From: Margaritifera margaritifera
Lineage: Eukaryota > Mollusca > Bivalvia > Unionida > Margaritiferidae
Direction: 5' to 3'
Length of the DNA: 64,000 nt
Assembly (NCBI GenBank): GCA_029931535.1
Contig: JAQPZY010001523.1
Span: 2,946,001-3,010,000 of the forward strand
The notes below the pieces were generated by a model, which was given only the letters and a program-made list of their open reading frames with translations, was not told where the DNA came from and did no database searches. Positions 25,921 through 34,020 of the stretch are shown in pieces; the first letter of the stretch is position 1, and every line of letters begins with the position of its first letter. The position numbers were made by a program, and so were the translations under genes.

Positions 25921-26472
25921 TTATTTTCCCCAACATTGAGTGAGAAAGCCTGGGAGGTGGAACTTCTTCTTCTTCTTCTTCTTCTCCTCCTTCTTCTTTT
26001 CAGGTATCCAGTCGGGATGATTCAATTGTCTGAACTTGTCCTGAATTTTCATCCAGTTCAAGTTCAGACGATTGAATTGTTTTTCTCTTTTCTCCTTTAC
26101 CCACATTAATTTGATTTTAGCGACCTCCTGTTCCAAAATTTGTTTAATAATAGTTTCTACTCTGAGCAGGGCCGCTTCTTGTCGAGTAAGGATGATACAT
26201 TTTAAATGATCATCCAATATTTGGATGTAATCCAAGACTTCTTTAAGAAGTCCTACTCGACAAGGTGAAGAAGAGGAGGAGTTGTTACTCTTCTTAACTT
26301 CCTCCTCCTTCTTCACTTCTTGAATTAAATTTAAAATCAAATTAATGTAGGTAAAGTGATGGATTACCCACTTCCAACTGACTGGATACCACCACATCCT
26401 TTTCTCCGTATAATACTTCACTTCCACCATCCAGTCCCAGGCTTCCTGTAGATTGTCAATAATGTCAAGCAT
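25921..26472 (-). CDS. Hypothetical accessory protein, outward-reading at left end
   Basis: A 183-residue protein that I do not recognise. It has a Trp-rich N-terminal part (WDWMVEV and WYPVSWKWVIHH), a long amphipathic helix with charged residues in the middle (IIKQILEQEVAKIKLMWVKE), and a lysine-rich tail before the C-terminus. ATG at 26472 lies about 52 bp after the shared 35-bp promoter module (26558-26524). The stop lies about 20 bp before the histone-type stem-loop in the TIR. Promoter and 3' signal on the correct strand argue that this is a real transcription unit and probably an early/accessory gene. No transmembrane segment is obvious; possibly a coiled-coil nuclear factor, which is inference only. 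Confidence 0.75.
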   Translation of the reverse strand: MLDIIDNLQEAWDWMVEVKYYTEKRMWWYPVSWKWVIHHFTYINLILNLIQEVKKEEEVKKSNNSSSSSPCRVGLLKEVLDYIQILDDHLKCIILTRQEAALLRVETIIKQILEQEVAKIKLMWVKEKREKQFNRLNLNWMKIQDKFRQLNHPDWIPEKKKEEKKKKKKKFHLPGFLTQCWGK

Positions 26473-26523
26473 TCTTGAAGAGTGAAAAAAAGTGTGAATG
26501 GCGCTACTGTGGAAGGCACCGGT

Positions 26524-26558
26524 TTATATGCAAGAAGCGCGGACGTGATGGAAAACAT
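26524..26558 (-). promoter_or_regulatory. Shared 35-bp promoter module, copy 1 (minus)
   Basis: On the minus strand: ATGTTTTCC, 4 nt, CGTCCGCGC, 7 nt, ATATAA. The same boxes with identical spacing occur at 44961-44995 and 46026-46060. It precedes the 25921-26472 gene. The ATATAA part acts as a TATA box. Confidence 0.8.
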
Positions 26559-26639
26559 TCCCTTTTTTCCCTAAAAAATCACTCATCACATATAACATAC
26601 ATAGGAGAAGGGTTTTTTTTTGGTTTGAGGGTAGACTAT

Positions 26640-26664
26640 GAGAAAAAAAAAAAAAAAAAAAAAA
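26640..26664. repeat. Poly-A tract
   Basis: About 24 A residues interrupted by no other base, in the non-coding gap between the two left minus-strand genes. The gap 26559-26728 otherwise shows AT-rich filler. Confidence 0.8.
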
Positions 26665-26728
26665 AATATACACACCACATATAAAACACACACACTTATA
26701 TATAGGCAATATTTGAAAAAATAATTAA

Positions 26729-26764
26729 TCTTTTCTTGATAAATGGGCGGTCCTAAAAAGGACC
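26729..26764 (-). terminator. Histone-type 3' end signal, copy B (minus)
   Basis: Minus strand GGTCCTTTTTAGGACC (26764-26749) has a perfect 6-bp stem and 4-nt loop and fits GGYYCTTHTHAGRRCC. About 10 nt later comes CAAGAAAAGA (26738-26729) followed by TTAATT, as in the TIR copies. It lies 36 bp beyond the stop of the small minus-strand ORF 26801-27037. Confidence 0.85.
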
Positions 26765-26800
26765 TTTTTTGTTTGTTGTTATTGTTGTTGTTTGGATTTT

Positions 26801-27037
26801 TTAACAACAAGAACATCTCCTAGAGGGTTTTCTTTTTCTTCTTGAACTTCTTCGAACTTCGGGGCCATACAGTAAAACCCTCTTTAGACAACCTTGTCTC
26901 TCCACATAACTTTGTCGATACCATGTAGCTGTATCCGTAATTTTGGTTTTAGTCCATGATGCTTTTACATACATCAGGAATGCTGGATTAAACAGCATTC
27001 CTGAAACAATGTTGGAGGATTCTACACTAACCCACAT
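26801..27037 (-). CDS. Small basic accessory protein (78 aa)
   Basis: An unrecognised 78-residue ORF with ATG at 27037 and a strongly basic, cysteine-ending tail (RRSSRRKRKPSRRCSCC). TATATATA at 27107-27114 lies about 70 bp upstream on its strand. The histone-type stem-loop follows 36 bp after the stop, which is the main reason to accept so short a frame. The segment 26874-26915 resembles the tip of a Tc1/mariner-type element (CAGTAAAACCCTC), so part of the frame could be transposon-derived. Function unknown. Confidence 0.5.
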   Translation of the reverse strand: MWVSVESSNIVSGMLFNPAFLMYVKASWTKTKITDTATWYRQSYVERQGCLKRVLLYGPEVRRSSRRKRKPSRRCSCC

Positions 27038-27106
27038 GATTTTGTTTTTTAAGAGTATTCGCCTTGGAAGAAAAAAACCGGTGAAACTTTATGAAACGAG
27101 TGGTTG

Positions 27107-27235
27107 TATATATACCTTACGATCGGATTGAAATGGATCCAAATCAACTACCAATCCAAACACGTGTTACAAGTCGGTTCGGTTTTTCTTCCAATAGGAA
27201 GAAAGCGGAGGTGTGACGTCATCTCGGGTATAAAG
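27107..27235. promoter_or_regulatory. Bidirectional promoter with palindromic CRE
   Basis: A minus-strand TATATATA (27107-27114) and plus-strand TATAAAG (27229-27235) face outward. Between them are CCAAT (27191) and a perfect CRE/ATF palindrome TGACGTCA (27214-27221), 8 bp before the plus TATA. It drives 26801-27037 leftward and 27284-27970 rightward. Confidence 0.65.
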
Positions 27236-27283
27236 GTATCGTAGCGTTCGTAGGAGGCTTTATTACTTTTTTCGACAGCCTTC

Positions 27284-27970
27284 ATGGAGACTGGAAAGAC
27301 AAGTACTACATCAATGTATTGGAGTGATCCTACAACGATAATGAATGCTGCGGCAATATTGAACTTTCGGCCGGAAGACTTTGATTTAGATTTACTAAAT
27401 CAAGAGTTTGACAATACTGCTACTACTACTACTGTACCAACAATGGTGGTGAATGATTTTAAAAGAAGACAAATGGAAGACATGGAAAATTTTGTCAAAA
27501 AGCAACGGGAAGAGGAAGAAATGTTTCTTCTTCTTCAACAACAACAGAAAGAAGAAGAAGAGAGAAGAAAACAAAGTGAAGAAGAAGAAGAAATCAGACA
27601 GCAGCAGCAGCAGCAGTTACAAGAGGAGGAGAAGAAGAAGGAAACAGGAAAGGAAAGCCTCAGTCTTCAAGAAAGAACTGTAAGTCTGTTAGAAGAGGTA
27701 TTATATGAGTTGAAATGGATGACTAATTTCTATAAGTATTCTTTAACTCATCAACCACCTAAACGGAAAAGACCATCACGGGCTAAACAACATTCTTCTT
27801 CTAAACCTTCCAGTGCTAGTGAGATGCCACCACCACCACCACCCATGTCACCAATATCACCACCACCACCAGTGACTACCACCATAATGAAAACACCATC
27901 AGTAGCAGCAGCATTAACAGGATATGGATTGGGCCGTGGTAAAGGACTACGGCATTTGAAGTTAATTTGA
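27284..27970 (+). CDS. Hypothetical coiled-coil, proline-rich accessory protein
   Basis: A 228-residue protein with no recognised homologue. Residues about 60-120 are a Glu/Gln-rich coiled coil. A candidate nuclear localisation signal PPKRKRPSRAK lies near residue 160. A proline tract (PPPPPP and ISPPPP) follows, then a glycine-containing basic tail. Charged coiled coil, NLS and proline tract suggest a nuclear regulatory protein, which is inference. ATG at 27284 is 55 bp after TATAAAG. A histone-type stem-loop begins 40 bp after the stop. CAG/CAA and GAA/GAG codon runs indicate expansion by slippage. Confidence 0.75.
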   Translation: METGKTSTTSMYWSDPTTIMNAAAILNFRPEDFDLDLLNQEFDNTATTTTVPTMVVNDFKRRQMEDMENFVKKQREEEEMFLLLQQQQKEEEERRKQSEEEEEIRQQQQQQLQEEEKKKETGKESLSLQERTVSLLEEVLYELKWMTNFYKYSLTHQPPKRKRPSRAKQHSSSKPSSASEMPPPPPPMSPISPPPPVTTTIMKTPSVAAALTGYGLGRGKGLRHLKLI

Positions 27971-27989
27971 AAGTTTTTGTTTTGAAAAC

Positions 27990-28268
27990 CAAAAACAAAA
28001 CAACCCAATGGTCCTTTTAAGGGCCCCCAGATTTCTAGAAAAGAAATCAAATTGCCAAAAAAATCAAGTTAAAACTTTAAAAAATCCCACCCCATAGTAC
28101 AAGTGTGAGTGCGTGCGTGCGTGCGTGCATTTCTACTCTAAAACAAAATAACACAAAACCACTTACTTTTTTCTCTCCAGTCATATGTATTCATCCAATT
28201 TTTTACAAAATAATTCAGCAATATAACATATAACACCAAAAAAATCACACACAAGAAAAAAACAAAGT
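27990..28268. other. Convergent 3' region with GTGC microsatellite
   Basis: Non-coding gap between the converging genes 27284-27970 and 28269-28781. Apart from the stem-loop signal it holds an A/C-rich stretch and a (GTGC)n run at about 28106-28128. Confidence 0.5.
28010..28048 (+). terminator. Histone-type 3' end signal, copy C (plus)
   Basis: GGTCCTTTTAAGGGCC (28010-28025) has a 6-bp stem with one G-U pair and loop TTTA, and fits GGYYCTTHTHAGRRCC. The 5' flank is AACCCAAT. AGAAAAGAAATC (28037-28048) is the purine-rich downstream element, less like CAAGAAAGA than the TIR copies. It follows gene 27284-27970. Confidence 0.82.
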
Positions 28269-28781
28269 TCACTTTCTGTAATGCTTGTGTGGCTTGAATT
28301 TAAACACTTGAGTTTCTTCCTTCTCACTTTTGTCTCTCTTGTGTTTCTTTTTCTTCATAGGAATCCTGTTTTCCTTTTCTTCATCTTCATTCTCACTTTC
28401 GTCTTCCATTCTTCTTACACTCTTCTTACTTTTCTTGATGATATGTTCCTCTTCTTCTTCTAGGTTTGTTAATTCTGAATTCACTTCCTCCCCCTCCTCT
28501 TCTTCTTCTTGTTCTTTCTGAGGGCATTCCGAAGACCAATGTCCTGGTCCTTTACAATGATAGCAGATATCTTTTGATTTGTCTCTCTTTTGCTGTTCAC
28601 GTTTGGGACAATCTGGAGCCCAATGTCCTTTCTTTTGACAGATGTAACAAGTATCGTCACTTTTATCTCTAGTGACAGAGGAGGATGAGTAGTCTTTACT
28701 CTTATTGTTCGTAGTATACTTTCGAATCACTGTCTGTAAATCTCTCACCAAAAAAGCAATCTGTCTTTTTGACTCTTCCAT
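28269..28781 (-). CDS. Two-zinc-knuckle (CCHC) protein
   Basis: A 170-residue protein starting at ATG 28781 (an in-frame TTG upstream is not needed). Two retroviral-type zinc knuckles: CYICQKKGHWAPDC (ligands C45, C48, H53, C58) and CYHCKGPGHWSSEC (C73, C76, H81, C86). An acidic stretch (EEEEEGEE) and a Lys/Arg-rich tail follow. Zinc knuckles of this kind bind single-stranded nucleic acid, so a role in replication or packaging near the polymerase is plausible but unproven. It is transcribed divergently from the polymerase. No histone-type signal is seen in sense orientation after its stop. Confidence 0.85.
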   Translation of the reverse strand: MEESKRQIAFLVRDLQTVIRKYTTNNKSKDYSSSSVTRDKSDDTCYICQKKGHWAPDCPKREQQKRDKSKDICYHCKGPGHWSSECPQKEQEEEEEGEEVNSELTNLEEEEEHIIKKSKKSVRRMEDESENEDEEKENRIPMKKKKHKRDKSEKEETQVFKFKPHKHYRK

Positions 28782-28845
28782 CTTGACAGTTTTTGAAAAG
28801 TTCAATCACCAAAGAAGACTGATTCTGAAGGTAAGAAGCTCTCTC

Positions 28846-28874
28846 TTTATATACTCTTCTCTCTCTATATAAAG
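28846..28874. promoter_or_regulatory. Divergent TATA boxes for the CCHC gene and DNA polymerase
   Basis: The minus strand reads TATATAAA at 28853-28846, 72 bp before the CCHC-gene ATG. The plus strand reads TATATAAAG at 28866-28874, 55 bp before the polymerase ATG at 28921. A CT-rich spacer of about 12 bp separates them. Confidence 0.7.
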
Positions 28875-28920
28875 GTGCCTGGGTGGAAAAAACTCAATCA
28901 GTTTCAAATCAGAGTTGAAG

Positions 28921-30852
28921 ATGAAAAGATCACGTCCAAACCATGATAAATCAGAACAAGAACAAACCAAGAGGCGACGAAGGTATTCCGTGCCTCCTGA
29001 AACACCCTTAGAGGAATTACTGGCTCAAGTCCATGCCAGTGACTTTGAAGATGAAATGACTGAACAACAACAACAACAACCACCTGAAACCCAAACTTTC
29101 AAGCCACCCAAAACCAAAACCAAAGTTACTGCCAACACCAGAACCCCTGACCAAGAAAGTCCTACCGCTACCGCTACCGCTAACGCTACCGTGGCTCCTG
29201 AAAATTACTATAGGATTCGAGAGACACAAAAAATCACTTCTCGAAAATTTAGGACCACGGCGTATACTCACACAGTACACTTCAAAGACTTCAAGTCTCA
29301 AGTACCTCCTGAGAAAGCGGCGCGGTTCATTACCAATTTGTGGGAATCTGTCTTACAGAACTTAAAACGGCAATGTGGAGCCAAAGAAGAGGATCGGTTG
29401 AGACTAGCTATTCATCATGACCAATTGAAGAGTCCTGTTTGGATTGAATTTAGTACCCCGGCAGAATTAACGCCAGATAAAGTCATGTCTAAAATAGAAC
29501 ATGTACAACAATCAAACGACAAATTTACTATCACCGATGGAAAGGCCACCGTTTACTTGACTCACGTTTCTCCACCTCGAGGAAGTGGACGAAGCAGAAA
29601 ACCGTTATTGGTGGACGATCTTCGTACTACCAAACGTAGTGTCGTCCAAATTAACAATACTGAAGATTCAATGTGTTTAGCCCGAGCTATCGTGGTAGGC
29701 CGTACCTATTCTAACAAGAATGAGAGCAAAGAATGGAAAAAAGCCTGGATGAACATTAGAAAATCTAACAGACCCCAACAACGAAAAGAAGCAGAACTCT
29801 TGTTACAACAAGCGGGGATCCCTAAAGAGACTGTGTGTGGAATTTCTCAATTACAGCAACTTCAAGATGTTTTGGCTCCTCATTATACATTAAAAGTTCA
29901 CCCTCAAGAAGTGCGTGGAGCTCTATTGTTTCGAGGCCCCGATTTCCCTGAAGGAAAATACATTCATCTATATCACCATCAAGAACATTTTGATACCATT
30001 ACCAGTATTACTGGATTTTTGGGATGCTCTTACTTCTGTGAGAAATGTAACAATGGATTTAATAATAGGGAGCGACACATTGCTTGTGGAGCAAGATGTC
30101 GGGGTTGTTTAGCGGACCCACCATGTCTTCCTGAACCAAAACAACATCACGTGTATTGTGAAACCTGTCGACGACGTTTTGTCAGTCCTACTTGCTATCA
30201 ACAACATCGCAAGACTCAAGGTCAGCAACAAAAATGTGCTTGTGAGTTATTACAATCGTGTTCTAAGTGTGGACAACTGATTCGTACCAACAACCCAAAG
30301 AAACACATTTGTGCTGGTAAGAAAAAATGTTCTATTTGTCATCAGATCGTCGATTTTGATCATCGATGTTTTATTCAAAAGTTTGACAAGATAGAGAAGA
30401 AAGAAGAAATAAAGATGAAGAAGAAGAACAAGAAACAAGTAGATTTCATCTTTTTTGATTTTGAATGTATGCAAGAAACAGGTACTCACATTCCAAATTT
30501 TTGTGTAGCCCATAGGGCTTGTGATCAGTGCATTCAAGAATCAATTCATTTTCACTGTCCTCATTGTAGTCGGATTCCAGGAGGACGTGAAAAAATCTTT
30601 CGTGGAGTGAATACTTTGTCGGAGTTTGCTGAATGGGTTTTAGACCCTACCACCCACGACAGTTGGAGCGAAGAAGACATTCATCGTTACGGAGATTGTC
30701 ATCGGTATGCGACCGTCATAGCTCACAATTTTTCGGGATACGATGGACAGTTTTTACTTAATTATTATTTGAACCATGGAACCGAACGTCCTGAAGTCAC
30801 CATGAATGGAAAAAAAGCTCATCTACATGAAAGTAGGACAAGTTCAATTTAA
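28921..30852 (+). pseudogene. polB: Protein-primed DNA polymerase B, fragment 1 (N-terminus, Exo I, Exo II)
   Basis: Starts at ATG 28921 after TATATAAAG; an earlier TTG is not needed. The N-terminal extension is about 350 residues and typical of Polinton polymerases (low-complexity start, then SMCLARAIVVGRT). A cluster of CxxC zinc fingers follows (CEKCNNGF, CETCRRRF, CSKCGQL, CSICHQ). The 3'-5' exonuclease Exo I motif FFDFEC is at about 30451 and Exo II AHNFSGYDGQFLL at about 30720. The frame then breaks in an A7 run near 30810 (+1 relative to the next fragment) and ends at 30852. Across three fragments the gene spans 28921-33119, about 1,400 codons. It replicates the element by protein priming. 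The break may be decay, an assembly error or, less likely, programmed frameshifting. Confidence 0.92.
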
Positions 30853-32491
30853 AGATTCAATGAGTTATTTAGCCATGCCTTTGAGTCGTATGCCAAAAAC
30901 ATTTGGCATGACAGAAATGGCCAAAGGTTACTTTCCTCACTTCTTTAACACGGAAGCTAATCAACAGGCCGTCCTACCTCATTTACCTGACCTTCATGAT
31001 TACGACCCCGATGGAATGCGCCCCGAACAGCGAGAAACTTTTTACGCTTGGTACCGTGCTCACCAGAACGATCCTTTTGACTTTCAAGAAGAGATGCTCA
31101 AATATTGTCGATCGGATGTAGATATTTTAAGACGTTGTTGTGGAAAATTTCGAGAGTTATTTCTCGATAGTGCAAAGGTCGATCCTTTGAAAGAGGCATC
31201 CACCTTACCTAAAGCCTGTTCCTTAGTCTACAGACAACATTTCATGCCCGAAAACCAACTAGCCATCATTGACTCCAACACGGGAATTTTTGCTAGTCGT
31301 CAATATTCGGTCAAAGCTTTACGTTGGCTTCATTACTTATGTCAAAAAGAAGACAAATGGATACAACATGCTAGAAACGGTGGAGGAGAAAAAAAGATTG
31401 GAGGTTATTCTGTGGATGGTTGGGATTTAGAAAACCCGCACATTGTGTACGAGTTTCAGGGGTGTTTGTTTCACGGATGCCCTATTTGTTATCCTGACCG
31501 AAACATGAAAAGCCCTTATTCAGATTCTACCATGGATCAGTTATATGAACAGACTTGTCAACGACGACTTCAGTTAGAAAGTCAAGGTTACGAAGTGATA
31601 GAAATGTGGGAACACGAGTACGATCGACGTTTGAAAATCGATCCTGAATTTAAAACCATTACTCAAAGTTACGATGCAGCCGACATTGAACCTTTAGATC
31701 CACGTCACAGTTTATTTGGAGGACGAACCAATGCTACTCGATTATTGTACGATGTGAACGAATCCCAAGGAGAAGAAATCAAATACATCGACGTGTGTTC
31801 TTTGTATCCTTCGGTGTGTAAATATGCTCGTTTTCCTACCGGACACCCTGAAATTTTAACAGAGCACATCGACGTAAAACAGATTCGTCAATACGAAGGA
31901 TTGATCAAATGTAAAGTTTTACCTCCCACAAACTTGTTTCATCCCATCTTACCTTGCCATTGTCAAGGAAAATTGATGTTTCCTTTATGTCGGACGTGTG
32001 CCGAAATGTGTAACCAAGATCATTCCTGTCACCACACAGAGGAAGAACGGTCAATGATAGGTACGTGGGTCAGTGCCGAATTGTTTCGGGCATTGGATCG
32101 TGGATACCGTTTATTGAACGTGTATGAAATTTGGCACTTTCCAACGACAGCCCAATATCAAAAGGACGACGCTACTCATCATCCAGGCATTTTTTCGGGG
32201 TACGTGAACCAATTTCTTAAACTGAAACAAGAAGCTAGTGGTTATCCTTCGTGGTGTCAAACTCCCGAAGACAAAGTACGATTCAAAGAAGAATACCGTA
32301 ACATCGAAGGCATCACTTTAGAAGACATAGAAAAAAATGAAGGAAAAAGATCGTTTGCTAAAGTGATGTTGAATTGTTTGTGGGGAAAAAATGGCTCAAC
32401 GTACGATCTTACCCAAAACGGAATACGTGGACGATCCTTATCGTTACTTTCAACTGGTGGACGACAAAAGTATTCTAGTCAAGCACGTTGA
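30806..32491 (+). pseudogene. polB: DNA polymerase B, fragment 2 (Exo III, palm motif A, motif B)
   Basis: Continues the polymerase in the next frame without losing any recognisable domain. It has Exo III YCRSDVDIL at about 31104, an endonuclease-like FQGCLFHGCPICY block, palm motif A DVCSLYPSV at about 31791, and motif B KVMLNCLWGK at about 32361. The region between motifs A and B contains a Cys/His cluster (CHCQGKLMFPLCRTCAEMC). The frame breaks again in an A6 run at about 32385, immediately after motif B, and an out-of-frame tail runs to the stop at 32491. The ATG at 30806 is an internal methionine, not a true start. Confidence 0.9.
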
Positions 32492-33119
32492 AATCGTCCG
32501 TGAGGATTTGATCATTGTTAATTTTGAAGATGAACCCAAGTTTGTGAAACCTGACAAGTTTAGTAACGTAGTCATTGCCGCCTACGTAACTGCTCATGCT
32601 CGTTTGAAGTTGTATGACGAAGCATTAGAAGTCTTGGGAGATCGTGTTCTGTATTTTGATACTGACAGTTGCATTTACATTCATCGTCCCGGTTACCCCC
32701 ACCCTACCATTCAAGGAGATCGATTAGGAGCCTGGACAGACGAGCACCCTCAAGATACCATCCTGAGTTTTGCTAGCGGTGGTCCTAAAAATTATGGGTA
32801 CCGATACCGAGATCCTCAAGGTCAACTTCACACCTCCTGTAAAGTCAAAGGATTGACTCTGAATTATCGAACTAACCAAGTCGTGAACTTTGAGGTTTTA
32901 AAAAATGCTCTGTTGTCTGGACAAGTGAAAGATTTTCAAGTAGCTACGTTAGAACCTCACAAGATTGTTCGCCTACCAAATCATAAAATCGTGACTCGAC
33001 CTGTTCAAAAAGTGTATCGTATTGTGTACCTAAAAAGAGTGAGACTTCCAGATCACACCACTTTACCTTACGGACACGCCGACTTGGAGAAGTATAAAAA
33101 AAGGAAACCCTCCTCTTGA
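32391..33119 (+). pseudogene. polB: DNA polymerase B, fragment 3 (palm motif C, C-terminus)
   Basis: Third frame of the same gene. Palm motif C YFDTDSCIY at about 32651 carries the catalytic aspartates, and KVKGLTLNY at about 32845 corresponds to the conserved lysine motif of family B. A further lysine-rich C-terminus ends at TGA 33117-33119. With fragments 1 and 2 all catalytic motifs are present in order, so the only damage is two single-base A-run differences. The TATAAAAA at 33093-33100, inside the last codons, serves the next gene. Confidence 0.9.
33093..33100 (+). promoter_or_regulatory. TATA box for first BIR gene
   Basis: TATAAAAA is embedded in the last polymerase codons, 36 bp before ATG 33129. 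An A-rich leader (AAAAAAAAG) separates the polymerase stop from the ATG. Confidence 0.5.
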
Positions 33120-33128
33120 AAAAAAAAG

Positions 33129-33509
33129 ATGACTTCAACATGGGTCTTGCCTGACTATGCTAATTGTACAAGCCGATTGAAGACGTTTAAAAAATGGCCT
33201 AAAGGGGATCGATTACCCACAGCCATCTCTTTAGCCAGAGCAGGATTTGTCTACTTTGAACAGGGAAGTTTAGTGAAATGTTTTAGTTGTGGTGCAAGCA
33301 TTCGCATGAGTCCTAAAGATTCAGCTATCGTGGAACATACCAGATGGTCACCAAACTGTGTTTACCTTTCTTTGGCGTTTCCACGGATCACATTACAATA
33401 CTTTTCGGATGGTACAGTCGACAGGTATAAAAAAGGAACCCCTTCCAAGCCTAACCTTCATTCTGACTTTTCACGTGAACCGAGCAAGAAGAAGAAAAAA
33501 AAAAAATAG
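33129..33509 (+). CDS. BIR-domain (IAP-like) protein 1
   Basis: A 126-residue protein with one baculovirus-IAP-repeat: RLKTFKKWP, LARAGFVYF, CFSCG, then VEHTRWSPNC. Zinc ligands are C51, C54, H70 and C77. The spacing C54-H70 has 15 intervening residues, one fewer than usual, and the conserved Trp before the acidic turn is missing. No RING or CARD is present. The Lys-rich tail ends at TAG 33507. BIR proteins bind caspases or IAP-binding motifs and block apoptosis; viral IAPs prolong host-cell life, and that is the likely role here by inference. It is in the same frame as the next BIR gene, separated only by TAG. Confidence 0.9.
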   Translation: MTSTWVLPDYANCTSRLKTFKKWPKGDRLPTAISLARAGFVYFEQGSLVKCFSCGASIRMSPKDSAIVEHTRWSPNCVYLSLAFPRITLQYFSDGTVDRYKKGTPSKPNLHSDFSREPSKKKKKKK

Positions 33510-34010
33510 ATGAGTATTTTTTCTAGTTTTGAGGAATTTGAGTGCGATGCCGTACGTTGTGACATCTTTGATTCAGTCACTCCCCATCGATCAAACTCTA
33601 AAGAGGCAGATCGTCCTTTATGTTTCAGTGGAAAAAATACTAAAGGAATTGACGTTAATGACAACAAGAGGAATGATGTGGAGCCTAAATGGCATATCAG
33701 AATACCTGTGACTTTATTTGGTTATTCCAAGTATGAAAGTCGACTGGAGTCATTCAAAGACAAGTGGCCAAAATATCTAGAAGGACCTAAACCGGAAAGT
33801 TTAGCTAGATCTGGATTTAAATACACGGGAGAAGGAGATAAAGTTCAATGTTTTAGTTGCGGTGTGGAACTTCGCCATTGGGAGCCTACCGACTCAGCTT
33901 ACATTGAACATGCCAGATGGTCTCCGCACTGTCACTTCTTACCTTTAGTAGCCTTAGAAGAGTACGGGTACGATGAGCCAGATGTTATGCCTACAAAGTT
34001 GAAGAAGTAA
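33510..34010 (+). CDS. BIR-domain (IAP-like) protein 2
   Basis: A 166-residue protein with a canonical C-terminal BIR: ESRLESFKDKWP, LARSGFKYTGEGDKVQCFSC, LRHW and IEHARWSPHCHF. Ligands C114, C117, H134 and C141 follow the CX2CX16HX6C pattern exactly. About 70 N-terminal residues have no recognised domain. The ATG immediately follows the TAG of BIR1, and the shared domain indicates tandem duplication followed by divergence. TATAAAAAA at 33426 could give a separate transcript. Function by family: anti-apoptotic caspase or partner binding. No RING domain, so no ubiquitin-ligase activity is expected. Confidence 0.92.
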   Translation: MSIFSSFEEFECDAVRCDIFDSVTPHRSNSKEADRPLCFSGKNTKGIDVNDNKRNDVEPKWHIRIPVTLFGYSKYESRLESFKDKWPKYLEGPKPESLARSGFKYTGEGDKVQCFSCGVELRHWEPTDSAYIEHARWSPHCHFLPLVALEEYGYDEPDVMPTKLKK

Positions 34011-34020
34011 AAAAAATTCC

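Noticed and set aside
28010..28025. Copy C stem-loop read in reverse as a terminator for the minus-strand CCHC gene
   Set aside because: The reverse sequence breaks the loop consensus, lacks a purine-rich downstream element on that side and lies over 240 bp from the stop.
29017..29301. Minus-strand ORF inside the polymerase
   Set aside because: Antisense shadow with glycine/serine runs opposite the repetitive N-terminus.
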